Assembly (NCBI RefSeq): GCF_000559085.1
Contig: NZ_JALN02000001.1
Span: 1,364,001-1,428,000 of the forward strand
Direction of reading: 5' to 3'
DNA: 64,000 bases
From: Mycolicibacterium aromaticivorans JS19b1 = JCM 16368
Lineage (GTDB): Bacteria > Actinomycetota > Actinomycetes > Mycobacteriales > Mycobacteriaceae
A model generated the notes under the pieces. The model ran no database searches. It saw nothing but the letters and a program-made list of their open reading frames with translations, and was not told the origin of the DNA. The position numbers were made by a program, and so were the translations under genes. Shown in pieces: positions 63,072 through 64,000 of this stretch; within the stretch, counting starts at the first letter, position 1; each line of letters opens with the position of its first letter.

Positions 63072-64000
<929 letters not shown>

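Overview
The window is a GC-rich, gene-dense chromosomal segment of a mycobacterium, most likely a fast-growing one (Mycolicibacterium-like). This rests on its gene content: a 13E12-family gene, an MmpL transporter, a PE-PPE-domain esterase, sdh, fadE/fadD and dacB. It also rests on gene order, which from memory follows the M. tuberculosis lhr-nei ... glpD2-lpdA-Rv3304-amiA1-amiB1-deoD-pmmB-upp ... Rv3311 ... add-deoA-cdd-sdhCDAB (Rv3296 to Rv3319) and then the dacB1 ... Rv3335c-trpS block. The last few kb (xthA, monomeric icd) belong elsewhere in the M. tuberculosis map. No database search was possible; synteny and ortholog names are recalled.

Layout. 1-6.5 kb: end of the Lhr helicase, an SOS-box-preceded 13E12/HNH gene, the Nei glycosylase and a DUF1269-type membrane protein. 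6.5-11 kb: an lpdA-glpD2-pseudouridine synthase operon and a gamma-glutamylcyclotransferase-fold protein. 11-19.6 kb: a coupled amiB1-amiA1-galE operon, purine nucleoside phosphorylase, a divergent MarR/AbrB-family membrane protein pair with twin operators, phosphohexomutase, upp and a DUF218 protein. 19.6-28.3 kb: an internally duplicated Rv3311-like protein, a secreted PE-PPE esterase, a small accessory cassette (methyltransferase, PhyH-type oxygenase, Gfo/Idh-type protein) and an MmpL transporter. 28.5-34.9 kb: nucleoside salvage (add, deoA, cdd) and the sdhCDAB operon. 35-43.5 kb: a secreted GH5 glycosidase whose catalytic domain seems inserted in a Calx-beta domain, and a seven-gene translationally coupled acyl-CoA/steroid-side-chain-like degradation operon. 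43.7-55.5 kb: an amino-compound island (APC permease; DUF1275; gamma-glutamyltransferase; ABC importer; TetR with twin palindromic operators; aldehyde dehydrogenase; AsnC; class III aminotransferase; SMP-30-like protein). 55.5-64 kb: DacB, YihY-family protein, TrpS, two tandem lipoprotein hydrolases, a small secreted peptide with a terminator, XthA, an alpha/beta hydrolase and the 3' part of a monomeric isocitrate dehydrogenase.

Genes are packed with 1-4 nt start/stop overlaps or abutting convergent ends, so operon boundaries are unusually clear. Many start codons at operon heads have a TAnnnT -10 element 6-8 nt upstream, the signature of leaderless mycobacterial transcripts, and I used this to choose starts. 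No rRNA, tRNA, CRISPR array or insertion sequence was seen. No gene-free stretch exceeds 300 bp; the largest gaps (22396-22653, 43467-43689, 3554-3731, 31278-31449, 28331-28495, 50134-50262) are described individually where they contain something.
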